Origin: Couchioplanes caeruleus
GTDB lineage: Bacteria; Actinomycetota; Actinomycetes; Mycobacteriales; Micromonosporaceae
Assembly (NCBI RefSeq): GCF_003751945.1
Contig: NZ_RJKL01000001.1
Span: 7,706,501 to 7,770,500, forward strand
Length of the DNA: 64,000 nucleotides
Direction of reading: 5' to 3'
Shown here one piece after another: positions 18,532 to 29,435 of this stretch. The position numbers were made by a program, and so were the translations under genes. How positions within the stretch are numbered: the first letter of the stretch is position 1; each line of letters starts with the position of its first letter. Below the pieces are notes generated by a model. It worked only from the letters and a program-made list of their open reading frames with translations, was not told where the DNA came from and did not search any database.

Positions 18532-19377
18532 CTACGCGGGTGACTTGCGACCGCGTTGAGGTGCCAGGAGTTCGTGGGCGCCTCGGAGACGGGTGGTGAG
18601 GCGGGACTGGGTCGTGGTGCAGTCCAGGCGGACGTCGAGGGGCCCGGGTGGGCCGGACGTGGCGCGCAGGCCGGTGGGCAGGGCTGTCTCGTCGAGACCG
18701 TCGCGGCGGGCGATGAGGGTGCCGAGGTGGTGGCGGCTGACGGGGTCGGGGCCGGCAAGGTGGTGGATTCCGGCGTGCGGGGAGGCGGCCAGCTCCAGCA
18801 GCGCCGCGGCGAGGTCGCCGACGTGGATCGGGCACCGGATGTCGTCGGTGAACAGGGCGCCCGTCTCGGCGCCCGTGGCGAGCGCGTGCACGAAGGTCTC
18901 GTGCACCGAGTCGCCGTCGCCGATGATGAGGGAGGTCCGGGCGATGACGGCGGTGGGGTCGAGGCCCTTGACCGCCGTCTCGGCCGCGGCCTTGGCGGCG
19001 CCGTACGGGGTGATGGGATCGGGAAGGGCCGTCTCGTCGTAGTGGACCGCCCGGCCGGAGAAGATCGCGTCGCTGGACACGTGCACGAGCCGGGCTCCGG
19101 CCGCCGCTGCCGCCGCCGTGACGTGCGTGGCACCGTCCGCCGTGGTCGCCCAGTCCGACTGCCGGTACGCGGCGTTGACGACCACGGCCGGTCGGATCCG
19201 GCTCACCAGCGCGGTCACGTGATCGCGGCGCCGGATGTCGAGCGCCTGCCAGTCGACGCCGGTGACGGGCGAGGGTCGGCTGTGGAAGGTGGCCGCGACC
19301 CGGGCTCCGGCGTCGCGGGCCCGCCGGGTCACCTTCCGGCCGAGGAAGCCGCTGCCGCCCACCACGAGAAGATCCAT
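18532..19377 (-). CDS. RmlD-like NAD(P)-dependent sugar-nucleotide reductase/epimerase
   Basis: A 281-aa short-chain-dehydrogenase-like protein of the dTDP-4-dehydrorhamnose reductase group. It starts MDLLVVGGSGFLGRKV (Rossmann glycine motif), contains VVVNAAYRQSD, LVHVSSDAIFSG (catalytic Ser/Thr region) and PYGAAKAAAE (the YxxxK pair, about Tyr129 and Lys133), and ends with a sugar-binding half typical of RmlD. No other deoxysugar genes are near, so it may act alone or on another substrate. It is the last minus-strand gene before the secreted protease. Confidence 0.85.
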   Translation of the reverse strand: MDLLVVGGSGFLGRKVTRRARDAGARVAATFHSRPSPVTGVDWQALDIRRRDHVTALVSRIRPAVVVNAAYRQSDWATTADGATHVTAAAAAAGARLVHVSSDAIFSGRAVHYDETALPDPITPYGAAKAAAETAVKGLDPTAVIARTSLIIGDGDSVHETFVHALATGAETGALFTDDIRCPIHVGDLAAALLELAASPHAGIHHLAGPDPVSRHHLGTLIARRDGLDETALPTGLRATSGPPGPLDVRLDCTTTQSRLTTRLRGAHELLAPQRGRKSPA

Positions 19378-19492
19378 GTGAACAGGTTAGGCGGCCCGCG
19401 GGTCACGGCCGACGGTGTCCCGTTACCGCTCCGATAGCGAACCTTCCGGTGCTCTTAAGGCGACGCCGCTCACACTCCCAGCGTCACGATGA

Positions 19493-22426
<2,934 letters not shown>

Positions 22427-22438
22427 GTCAGGGGCACT

Positions 22439-22480
22439 GGTCGGGGGCGGTTCCGTGGTGGGCACGGACCGCCCCCGACC
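22439..22480 (+). terminator. Strong terminator hairpin after the protease gene
   Basis: GGTCGGGGGCGG (22439-22450) pairs perfectly with CCGCCCCCGACC (22469-22480); inside it CCGTG (22453-22457) pairs with CACGG (22463-22467). It begins 12 bases after the protease stop. There is no U-tract, as is common in high-GC actinomycetes. Confidence 0.8.
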
Positions 22481-22523
22481 GCTATGGTCGGCACTCGATC
22501 TTTCGACCGGCGGTGCTCCTGGA

Positions 22524-23897
22524 ATGAGACGCAGTTACGTTCGCGTCGCCCTCGCGGTGACGACGCTGGTGGCCCTGGCGTTCGTCATCCCGCTCGCCCT
22601 GCTCGTGCAGACGGCCGCGCAGGACCGCGCGATGCGCGAGGCGGAACGGCAGGCCCTCGGCCTGTCGGCCGTGGTGGTGGTCGCCAAGGACCGCGATCTC
22701 GTGCGCAATTCCATCGAGAGTACGCAAGCCGGTCACGAGGGACGGCTCGCCGCACATCTGCCGGCGATGGGTACGATCGGCACTTCCCGCGTCGACGCCG
22801 GCATCGTCCTTCAGGTCCGGCAGCAGCAGAGCGCGGGCACCGTCGAGGTGGACGGCGGCCGGGCGTACCTGCGCCCGGTGGCCCTGCCCGAGGGGCTCAT
22901 CGCGGTGATCGAGGTGTACGTGCCGACGGCCTCGCTGCGCTCCGGGGTCGCCCTGGCCTGGCTGGTGCTCATCGCCGAGGCGATCGTGCTGGTGGGGGTC
23001 TCGACGTTCCTCGCGGACCGGCTCGCCGCCCGGGTGGTGCGCGCGACCGGCGATCTCGCCCGGACCGCCGCCAGCCTCGGCGGCGGCAGCCTGCACGCCC
23101 GGGTCCAGCCGAGCGGCCCCCGCGAGATCGAGGAGGTCGGCGGCGCGCTCAACGTCCTCGCCGAGCGGTTCGTCGAGCTGCTCGCCACCGAGCGTGCGCT
23201 GGCCGCGAACCTGTCGCACCGGCTGCGGGTACCGCTGACGGCGCTGCGGCTGAACACCGAGGCGCTGCCGGCCGGCGCGGACCGGGACCGCCAGCTTCGG
23301 GTGGTCGATCGGCTGGAGAACGAGATCAACGCGGTGATCGTGGAGGCGGCCCGTCCGCTGGCGGCGCGGCCGCGGCTGCGGTGCGACCTGGGCGCCGTCG
23401 TGGCCGACCGTACGGAGTTCTGGGGCGCCCTGGCCGAGGACCAGGGCCGGCCGTGGCAGGCCGACCCGCCGCCCGAGGGCATCACCGTGCCGGCGGCCTT
23501 CTCGGTCGTCGCCGAGGCGCTGGACGTGCTGCTGGGCAACGTCTTCCACCACACGCCGGAGACGGCGGCCTGCCGGGTGTCCGTGCAGCGCGGTCCCGAC
23601 GGGGCGTCGGTCACGGTGGAGGACGCCGGGCCGGGCTTCCGCGACCCGGAGGCGGCGGTGTCACGGGGCGCCAGCGACGCCGACTCCACGGGGCTGGGCC
23701 TGGACATCGCCCGGCGCCTCGCCGCCGACACCGGTGGCCGGTTCGCCGTCGGCCGTGGCGAGCTCGGCGGCGCCCGGGTCGTGCTGACGCTGGGCCTGGC
23801 GGCCGAGGACGTGCCGGCGCCGGCGCCCCGCCGAGGCCTGTGGTCGCGCCTCACCGGCGCGCGATCGGGCGGCAGCGGCGCGCACGCCCGGCGCTAG
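22524..23897 (+). CDS. Two-component sensor histidine kinase
   Basis: A 457-aa kinase. Helix one (about 7-30) and helix two (about 152-172) enclose an extracytoplasmic sensor region of about 120 residues without a known fold; a HAMP segment follows. The phospho-acceptor is His232 in ANLSHRLRVPLTAL, and the ATPase domain shows VLLGNVFHHTP (N box variant), VEDAGPGF (G1) and TGLGLDIARR (G2). I start at ATG 22524. The likely response regulator lies immediately downstream but on the opposite strand, end to end, which is unusual for such a pair. The N-box Asn is retained. Confidence 0.9.
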   Translation: MRRSYVRVALAVTTLVALAFVIPLALLVQTAAQDRAMREAERQALGLSAVVVVAKDRDLVRNSIESTQAGHEGRLAAHLPAMGTIGTSRVDAGIVLQVRQQQSAGTVEVDGGRAYLRPVALPEGLIAVIEVYVPTASLRSGVALAWLVLIAEAIVLVGVSTFLADRLAARVVRATGDLARTAASLGGGSLHARVQPSGPREIEEVGGALNVLAERFVELLATERALAANLSHRLRVPLTALRLNTEALPAGADRDRQLRVVDRLENEINAVIVEAARPLAARPRLRCDLGAVVADRTEFWGALAEDQGRPWQADPPPEGITVPAAFSVVAEALDVLLGNVFHHTPETAACRVSVQRGPDGASVTVEDAGPGFRDPEAAVSRGASDADSTGLGLDIARRLAADTGGRFAVGRGELGGARVVLTLGLAAEDVPAPAPRRGLWSRLTGARSGGSGAHARR

Positions 23898-23905
23898 CTA
23901 GATCC

Positions 23906-23995
23906 GGCTCGGCCCGCGTCGTCCGGCGCTACGGGGTTGGCTCAGCCCCGCGTCGTCCGGCGCCACGGGTCGGCTCAGCCCGCGTCGTCCGGCGC
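23906..23995. repeat. Three 33-bp-spaced copies of the response regulator 3' end
   Basis: Near-identical units of about 24 bases containing GCGTCGTCCGGCGC begin at 23906, 23939 and 23972, exactly 33 bases apart. The third copy is the 3' end of the response regulator gene including its stop codon; the other two lie beyond it in the gap between the converging genes. They look like tandem duplications. Confidence 0.75.
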
Positions 23996-24664
23996 GGACA
24001 GCCGGATGCCCACTCCGCGGACGGTGTGCAGATAGCGCGGCGCGGCGGCCCGCTCGCCCAGCTTGCGCCGCAGCCAGGTGACGTGGACGTCGACCGTCTC
24101 GAGTGAGCGGCTCTCCGAGCACCAGACGTCGTCGAGCAACTGGCGCCGGGTGACCACCTTGCCGGCCCGCTGCATGAGATAGGCGAGCAGGTCGAACTCG
24201 AGCCGGGAGAGTTGCAGCGGCGCGCCGTCGAGCGAGGCGGTCCGCGCCTCCGGATCGAGCTTGATGCCGCCCAGGGTGAGGGTGCTCACCTCGGGCGCGG
24301 CCCCGCGGCGCAGCACCGCCGCGATCCGCGCCTCCAACTGCTCGGCGGAGTACGGCTTGACCACGTAGTCGTCCGCCCCGGCGCGCAACAGGCTGATCAT
24401 CTCGCTCTCCGCGCCACGGGCGGTCGCGACGACGACCGGCACCGCGGAGGTGGCGCGGATGCGGCGCAGCACCGTCGCGCCGTCGAGATCCGGCAGGTTG
24501 AGGTCGAGCACCACGACGTCGGGACGCCAACTGGCCAGCTCCCGCAGCCCGTCGAGGGCGGCCGCACAGAGCCGTACGACGTGTCCGGTCACCGAGAGTA
24601 AGCGCTCGATGGCTTCACGGATGTCCCGATCGTCCTCGATCACCAGCACCTGAGCCATGCTCAC
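23975..24664 (-). CDS. OmpR-family response regulator
   Basis: A 229-aa regulator with a receiver domain (phospho-acceptor Asp54 in VVVLDLNLPDLDG, acidic pair EDD near the start, Lys in VVKPYS) and a winged-helix DNA-binding domain (LSRLEFDLLAYL ... VVTRRQLLDDVW ... VDVHVTWLRRKLGE ... YLHTVRGVGIRL). The start is ATG 24664, or ATG 24658 two codons later. It is convergent with the histidine kinase, with only 77 bases of repeats between them, and divergent from the proline-rich protein at 24696; it may control that gene. Kinase partnership is inferred from adjacency. Confidence 0.93.
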   Translation of the reverse strand: MSMAQVLVIEDDRDIREAIERLLSVTGHVVRLCAAALDGLRELASWRPDVVVLDLNLPDLDGATVLRRIRATSAVPVVVATARGAESEMISLLRAGADDYVVKPYSAEQLEARIAAVLRRGAAPEVSTLTLGGIKLDPEARTASLDGAPLQLSRLEFDLLAYLMQRAGKVVTRRQLLDDVWCSESRSLETVDVHVTWLRRKLGERAAAPRYLHTVRGVGIRLSAPDDAG

Positions 24665-24695
24665 AATCTATCGATCGCTGAGGCAGAATGTAATC

Positions 24696-25253
24696 ATGGG
24701 CCGGAGCTGGAGATTCGTCGTCGCGTGGCTGACCGCGGCGAGCGCGGCGGTCACGGTGTCCTGGCTCGGGGTCCGGGTCGGCATCGCCCCCGCGATCACC
24801 GCCGAGGCGCCGGTGGCCATCGATGTCAACCGACGGTACACGGAGGTCCGGTTCGGGCCGGCCGATCCGACGGTCACACCGACGTCGCCCCGGCCCAAGC
24901 CCAGCCGCTCGTCGGCGCGGCCCACCCGGACGCCGACGGTCGCACCCACCCCGACCCGGGCGCCGTCGACGCGCCCGCCGACGGCCTCACCGTCGCCCAG
25001 CCCGTCGGAGCCGGAGCCCGACCGCCGTCCGCGCTACCGGGTCCCCGCCGACGGCGGCGATGTGATCGTCGCCTACTCGTCGACCCGGGTCGACGTGATC
25101 GACACCGAGCCCCGGCTGGGGTACGTGGCGAGCACGACCCGCAGCAGCGACACGGTGGTCGTCGTGCGGCTCGACGGCCCGGCGCACGCCTCGGTCATCA
25201 CGGCGTACTGGGACGAGGGGCCGGAGGCGCAGATCGTCGAGGAGTACAGCTAG
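24696..25253 (+). CDS. Exported protein with Pro/Thr-rich linker
   Basis: A 185-aa protein with an N-terminal signal anchor (FVVAWLTAASAAVTVSWLGV), a strongly Pro/Thr/Ser/Arg-rich stretch of about 70 residues (about 60-120) that would span the cell wall, and a C-terminal domain of about 65 residues ending EAQIVEEYS. No known domain is visible. Start codons at 24696 (chosen) and 24657 are possible. It is divergent from the response regulator, so the two share a promoter region and it is a candidate target of that system. Confidence 0.65.
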   Translation: MGRSWRFVVAWLTAASAAVTVSWLGVRVGIAPAITAEAPVAIDVNRRYTEVRFGPADPTVTPTSPRPKPSRSSARPTRTPTVAPTPTRAPSTRPPTASPSPSPSEPEPDRRPRYRVPADGGDVIVAYSSTRVDVIDTEPRLGYVASTTRSSDTVVVVRLDGPAHASVITAYWDEGPEAQIVEEYS

Positions 25254-25343
25254 GGCGGGCTTCGCCGAACCGGTTGACGGGCCGCCTCCGGCGCGCGACG
25301 CTGGATTCTTGGGCTCATCACACTTGGGGAGGGGGTCCCCGCG

Positions 25344-25460
25344 GTGATCGATTTCCTGCTCGGCACTCTGCTGATCATCTGCATGGTCGTCACGATGATG
25401 GTGCTGACTCCGCCGTCGCACCTGCACCTGCGGCACCACCACCATCACCACCGGCACTGA
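25344..25460 (+). CDS. 38-aa membrane peptide with histidine-rich tail
   Basis: GTG 25344 follows a long purine-rich GGGGAGGGGG about eight bases upstream. The product is one hydrophobic helix (FLLGTLLIICMVVTMMVL), a PPSHLHLR turn, then six consecutive His, Arg and His. Length, start signal and hydrophobic profile suggest a real single-pass membrane peptide; the His run could bind Zn, Ni or Cu. I know no family for it. It stands alone between the exported protein and lsr2. Confidence 0.55.
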   Translation: MIDFLLGTLLIICMVVTMMVLTPPSHLHLRHHHHHHRH

Positions 25461-25484
25461 CGTGGCTGGAGGGTTCGCCCTGTC

Positions 25485-25856
25485 CTAGTGGGCCCGGTGG
25501 AAGGCCTCGACCACGGACAGGGGCACCCGGCCGCGCCCGGACATGGCGTAGCCGTGCTCGCAGGCCCAGTCGCGGATCATCTGGTTCAGGTCGCGGCCGG
25601 ACCGGCGCGGCCGGGCCGGGCTGCGGGAATCGGCGCGGCGACCGGCGGTGCCGCGATCGGCGCGGCCGGTGATGTCCCCGCGGCCGACCGGGGTCGCGGC
25701 GGACAGGAACGGCCGCAGCGCCGTCCGTAGTATCCCGGCGTTCGTCTCGGACAGATCGATGGTGTAGGTCCTGCCATCGAGGCCGAACTCGACCGTACGG
25801 TCGGCGCTGCCACCGTCGAGGTCGTCGGTCAGCACCGTGATGACTTGTCTGGCCAT
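25485..25856 (-). CDS. Lsr2-family nucleoid protein
   Basis: A 123-aa Lsr2 homologue, a DNA-bridging protein that silences AT-rich and horizontally acquired genes in actinobacteria. The N-terminal dimerisation domain (MARQVITVLTDDLDGGSADR ... GRTYTIDLSETNAGILR) is followed by a linker rich in Arg, Ala and Gly, and a C-terminal DNA-binding part with the SGRGRVPLSVVEAF motif, whose RGR inserts in the minor groove. ATG 25856 sits behind AGGAGA. Actinomycetes often have two Lsr2 copies; the RGR motif here is intact. It is a single gene. Confidence 0.95.
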   Translation of the reverse strand: MARQVITVLTDDLDGGSADRTVEFGLDGRTYTIDLSETNAGILRTALRPFLSAATPVGRGDITGRADRGTAGRRADSRSPARPRRSGRDLNQMIRDWACEHGYAMSGRGRVPLSVVEAFHRAH

Positions 25857-26223
25857 GGGGAGATCTCCTGAGGCAGGGACGGTGCGGCCCGACCGGCGCA
25901 CGTGCGTGCGGTTCCTGAGCGCGACGCCCCCGATGACTCGCCGTGGCGCCCAGGGCGACGGCTCGCCCGTGTCGAGATGTGACCGGTGTCGCTCGCGAAT
26001 TGTCACAGGAATATGGCGGGAATGTCATTTCCGAATGGTGGCCGCGGCGGCGGTTCTCCTGACCCGATCGAGCCTAGGTAGCCCGCCACGGCGGTGTCAA
26101 GTGCATCAGACAATACAGTGGACGACCTTGCTCACGAGCGCCACCAGCTCAATCATTCCGTCCGTTGTGGAGTAGGCGGTGGTCGATCTCCGAATTGGAT
26201 CGCCGGGACCGTACACTGACCCG

Positions 26224-27054
26224 ATGGCTTCCCCGCAAGAACTGGTGCTGATGGCGGTGCATGCCCACCCCGGTCCCGAGTCCACCAATACCGGCGGCAT
26301 TCTCGCGCACTATGCCCGGCAGGGTGTGCGTGTCGTGCTGGTGACCTGCACCGATGGGGAGCTCGGCGCCGGCCCGGACGGCGCCGGGCCCGGACAGCAG
26401 GGCCACGATCCCTCGGCGGTGGCCGAGACCCGTCTCGCGGAGCTGCGCGAGGCGTGCGGGCACCTCGGCGTGCACCATCTCGAACGGCTCGGCTACCTCG
26501 ACTCGGGGATGACCGACGGCGGTCCGCGCCGGCCGGAGGCCTTCCGCGACGTTCCCGAGGAGAGCGTCGCCGAGCGGATCGGCGCCCTCATCGAGCGGTA
26601 TCACCCGCAGGTGGTAGTGACCTACGACCCCGAGGTGCACTATCACCCCGACCACACTCACGCCGCCCTGGCGACGCTGCGGGCGGCGCGGGAGACCGGC
26701 ATCCCCGCCAAGGTGTACTCGGTGGCCCTCGGCGCGGCGTACTGGAACGAGATCCACGACGCTGCCGTCCGGGAGGGCCTGCGCGAGGCCGGCGACAAGC
26801 CCCGGCTCAGCGCCGAGACGCAGTGGGTGGACGGGCGCATCACCACGACCGTCGACGTCGCGACGGTGCTGGCGCGCAAGCAGGCCGCCATCCTCGCCCA
26901 CGCCAGCCAGATCCGGGGCACCTGGATCGAGCGGCTCTTCTCGCGGGAGATGCCGGCGGTGCTCGGCCGGGAGAGCTACATCCGCACCTGGGACCGCAGC
27001 GGGTCGCCGCTTCCCGACCAGGATCTCTTCGCCGGTATCACCGATCGGGTGTGA
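26224..27054 (+). CDS. PIG-L/MshB-like deacetylase with altered zinc motif
   Basis: A 276-aa protein of the LmbE/PIG-L family, which includes the mycothiol enzymes MshB and Mca and antibiotic-modifying deacetylases. The fold signs are present: LMAVHAHPGPESTNTGGILA, LVTCTDGELG, and the second zinc-His motif HYHPDHTHAAL. The first motif, however, reads HPGPE instead of HPDDE, so the general-base Asp and a zinc-ligand Asp are Gly17 and Pro18. Unless other residues take over, hydrolysis should be lost or changed. ATG 26224 is chosen because the motif begins within 15 residues, as in relatives. It lies upstream of the XRE/ImmA cassette on the same strand. Confidence 0.85.
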   Translation: MASPQELVLMAVHAHPGPESTNTGGILAHYARQGVRVVLVTCTDGELGAGPDGAGPGQQGHDPSAVAETRLAELREACGHLGVHHLERLGYLDSGMTDGGPRRPEAFRDVPEESVAERIGALIERYHPQVVVTYDPEVHYHPDHTHAALATLRAARETGIPAKVYSVALGAAYWNEIHDAAVREGLREAGDKPRLSAETQWVDGRITTTVDVATVLARKQAAILAHASQIRGTWIERLFSREMPAVLGRESYIRTWDRSGSPLPDQDLFAGITDRV

Positions 27055-27083
27055 CGTTCGGCCGCACGACACGAGGTGACGAC

Positions 27084-27494
27084 ATGAGCAGCACCCCCGC
27101 CGGCGACACGTCCGGTTTCTGGCTGGCCGGCACGGTTCTCCGGCTGCTGGAGGAGAGGTACGGCCGGGGCCGCGTCCCGTCCGTGCGGGTCCTGTCGCGG
27201 CACATCCGCGACGCCAACGAGGGTGACACCATCTCGCACGGTCACATGCACAACATCCTCAGCGGCGGCGCGGTCAACATCACCGACCGGACGCGGGCCG
27301 TGCTCGCCCGGTTCCTCGGGGTGCCCCCCACCGCGCTCATGCCCTCGGCGGAGCCGGTGCCCGGACCGGCCGGCCCGCCCTCCCCCGAGACCCTCGCGAT
27401 GCGCTTCTCCTCCCTGCGGCCGGAGGAGCTCGAGGCGATCGAGAAGGCCATCCACATGGTGAGGGATGCGCGCGACTCCATCGATCGAGGGTGA
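27084..27494 (+). CDS. XRE-like transcriptional regulator
   Basis: A 136-aa protein with an N-terminal helix-turn-helix (about 15-75): VLSRHIRDANEGDTISHGHM corresponds to the recognition segment and VNITDRTRAVLARFLGVPP to the following helices. The C-terminus is a helical segment (LRPEELEAIEKAIHMVRDAR). It forms the first gene of a three-gene set with an ImmA/IrrE peptidase and a membrane protein, whose starts overlap. In related systems the peptidase cleaves the XRE repressor. ATG 27084 is preceded by ACGAGGTG. Confidence 0.8.
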   Translation: MSSTPAGDTSGFWLAGTVLRLLEERYGRGRVPSVRVLSRHIRDANEGDTISHGHMHNILSGGAVNITDRTRAVLARFLGVPPTALMPSAEPVPGPAGPPSPETLAMRFSSLRPEELEAIEKAIHMVRDARDSIDRG

Positions 27495-28021
27495 GCCGGC
27501 GATGCCCCCCGGGGCGGAGAACGGAGAGGGTCTTGACGTCCAAGTACACGCGCGCCATCGCCGGCAGGCTCGTCGCCCGCCTGCCGGAGCTTCCCGAGCC
27601 GTGGCACATCGAGGTGCTCTGCCGGGACGTGGCGCGGCTGCGCGGCCGACCGCTGACCGTGCACGGGGTCAGCCTGCGGGGACTGCCCTCGGGCCTGTGG
27701 TACGACGACGGCGTCAGCGACCGGATCATCCACCGCGCCTCGGCGACCGGCTACTACCGGGACCACATCATTTTGCACGAGCTGTGTCACATCCTCGCCG
27801 GCCACGGCGTTCCCCGGCCGAAGGTGGTGGCCGAGATGACGCGGACCGGTCCCGCCGGACGCGCGGAGCAGACCCGGGCGCGGCTCTGCGACAGCATCGA
27901 GGAGGAGGTCGCCGAGACCTTCGCCACGATGGTGCTGCGGGCGGCGGGACAGCGGCCCCCACGCGACCTGAGCGTGGCGGAGCGGCGAGCGGAGGAACTG
28001 TTCGGAGCCAGCCGTGCGTGA
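27491..28021 (+). CDS. ImmA/IrrE-family metallopeptidase
   Basis: A soluble zinc peptidase with HELCH (in HIILHELCHILAGHG) and a downstream EEEVAETFATMVL that supplies the third ligand. In ICEBs1 and Deinococcus relatives such enzymes cut XRE repressors in response to stress. The longest frame starts at GTG 27491, overlapping the previous stop; a TTG at 27533 behind GAGAGGG gives a 162-aa product that fits relatives better, so the true start may be there. The next gene starts at 28014, inside its end. Confidence 0.85.
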   Translation: MSRRCPPGRRTERVLTSKYTRAIAGRLVARLPELPEPWHIEVLCRDVARLRGRPLTVHGVSLRGLPSGLWYDDGVSDRIIHRASATGYYRDHIILHELCHILAGHGVPRPKVVAEMTRTGPAGRAEQTRARLCDSIEEEVAETFATMVLRAAGQRPPRDLSVAERRAEELFGASRA

Positions 28022-29207
28022 CGTGCCGAGCTGGGTCGAGAACCTTCGCGGAGTCATCTTCGTCGTCGTGTGGGCCGTGCTGATCCTGCGCATCCCGGCC
28101 GTCCGCCGGCGCCGGCAGCGTCCGGCCTGGGTCGTTCTGCTGTGCCTGGCGGTCGGATCGGTGGCGATCCAGGCCGGCGTCGCCCGGCGCATCGACGACG
28201 CCACCGGGGTGACGCACCTGAGCGACCTGGTCGTGACCATGGTCGCGCTCACCGACTTCGCCGCCGTGTGGTGGTTCGCCCAGCACCTACGCCGCGACGA
28301 GGAGCCGGGCCCGGCCCGCCGGGCGCCGCTGTCGGCCGCCGCGGCGATGGCCACGGCCGCCATCGTGCTGTTCATCCTCACCCCGGAAGCCGACAGGTTC
28401 GGCAAGCAGGCGCACGGCTGGTGGATCGTCTACGCCATCGCCTGGATCGGGTACGGGGCGACGACGGCGGTCGCGGCCGCGGCCATCTTCTGGCGTACGG
28501 CCCGGTCGATGCGCAGTCCACTGCTGCGCTACAGCATGATCGCGCTGACGATCGGGGTCGGCGCCGAACTGCCGTACCTGGTGATCCGGGCCATCCGGTG
28601 GTTCGTCCCGGGCACTCCGGCGGAGCTGGCGGTGGCCGGTTTCTGGTGCTCCTTCGCCCGGTTCGTCGTGGTCGCCCTCGCCTGCTCCATCGCCGCCCTC
28701 GAACCGATGCGCAAGGCCGTCGTGTACTGGGGGCGCCGGCAGCGGCTGCACCGCCTCTGGTCGCTGCTGAGAGAGTCCACGCCCGAGCTCGTCCTGCACG
28801 AGCCGGTGTCGCGCACCGCCGACCTGGTCGGCTTCGGCAACACCTGGGAGCTGCTGCATCAGCGGGTCGTCGAGATTCGCGACAGCATCACCTTCCTGCA
28901 CGACGGCTGGGCGACGCCCGCCCTGCTGCGGGCGGCCGTGGACCACGCCGGGAAGACCGGAGCGGGTCCGCAGCGCCTCGTGGCCATCGCGTGCTGGGTG
29001 GAGGCGACCCGGCGCCAGGCGCTGGCCGGCGTGCCGAGAACCGCTCAGGAGCCCGGGCAGGAGCTGCTCCCGGACGTCCGGGCTACCGCGTCCACCATGC
29101 GCCGGGAGGTGAGCCAGCTCGTGCGGCTGCACCGCCATCTCACCTCGCGGGCGGTCCAGGACTTCGCCGGCCGGCAGGCGAGCAGCCCGGCGAGCCCGGT
29201 GTCCTGA
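28014..29207 (+). CDS. MAB_1171c-family membrane protein
   Basis: A 397-aa protein with about seven hydrophobic helices in its first 230 residues (for example IFVVVWAVLILRI, AMATAAIVLFILTP, GYGATTAVAAAAIFW, FARFVVVALACSIAALEP) and a soluble C-terminal helical half (about 235-397). This layout matches the MAB_1171c-type proteins that follow XRE and ImmA genes in actinobacteria; transport or signal sensing has been suggested for them but no substrate is established. GTG 28014 overlaps the peptidase gene, so the three genes are co-translated. Confidence 0.8.
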   Translation: MRDVPSWVENLRGVIFVVVWAVLILRIPAVRRRRQRPAWVVLLCLAVGSVAIQAGVARRIDDATGVTHLSDLVVTMVALTDFAAVWWFAQHLRRDEEPGPARRAPLSAAAAMATAAIVLFILTPEADRFGKQAHGWWIVYAIAWIGYGATTAVAAAAIFWRTARSMRSPLLRYSMIALTIGVGAELPYLVIRAIRWFVPGTPAELAVAGFWCSFARFVVVALACSIAALEPMRKAVVYWGRRQRLHRLWSLLRESTPELVLHEPVSRTADLVGFGNTWELLHQRVVEIRDSITFLHDGWATPALLRAAVDHAGKTGAGPQRLVAIACWVEATRRQALAGVPRTAQEPGQELLPDVRATASTMRREVSQLVRLHRHLTSRAVQDFAGRQASSPASPVS

Positions 29208-29435
29208 GCGGGCCGTCCACGTCCGTGGGCGAGTGATGTTTCGTGATCCACGTATCTCGGCGTGGCGAGGATCCTCCTATCCGGTACGACCTTGCGCGGC
29301 GCGGAGATCCGCGAAGCGCGAGCGCGGGCGGAGGAGACCCGATACATGCGCTTCTGACAGAATTCGCCGATGTCGATGAATGGGTGACCGTGCACTCGTA
29401 GACTGTGGGTTCTGTCTCTGCGACGGGAGGCTGCA

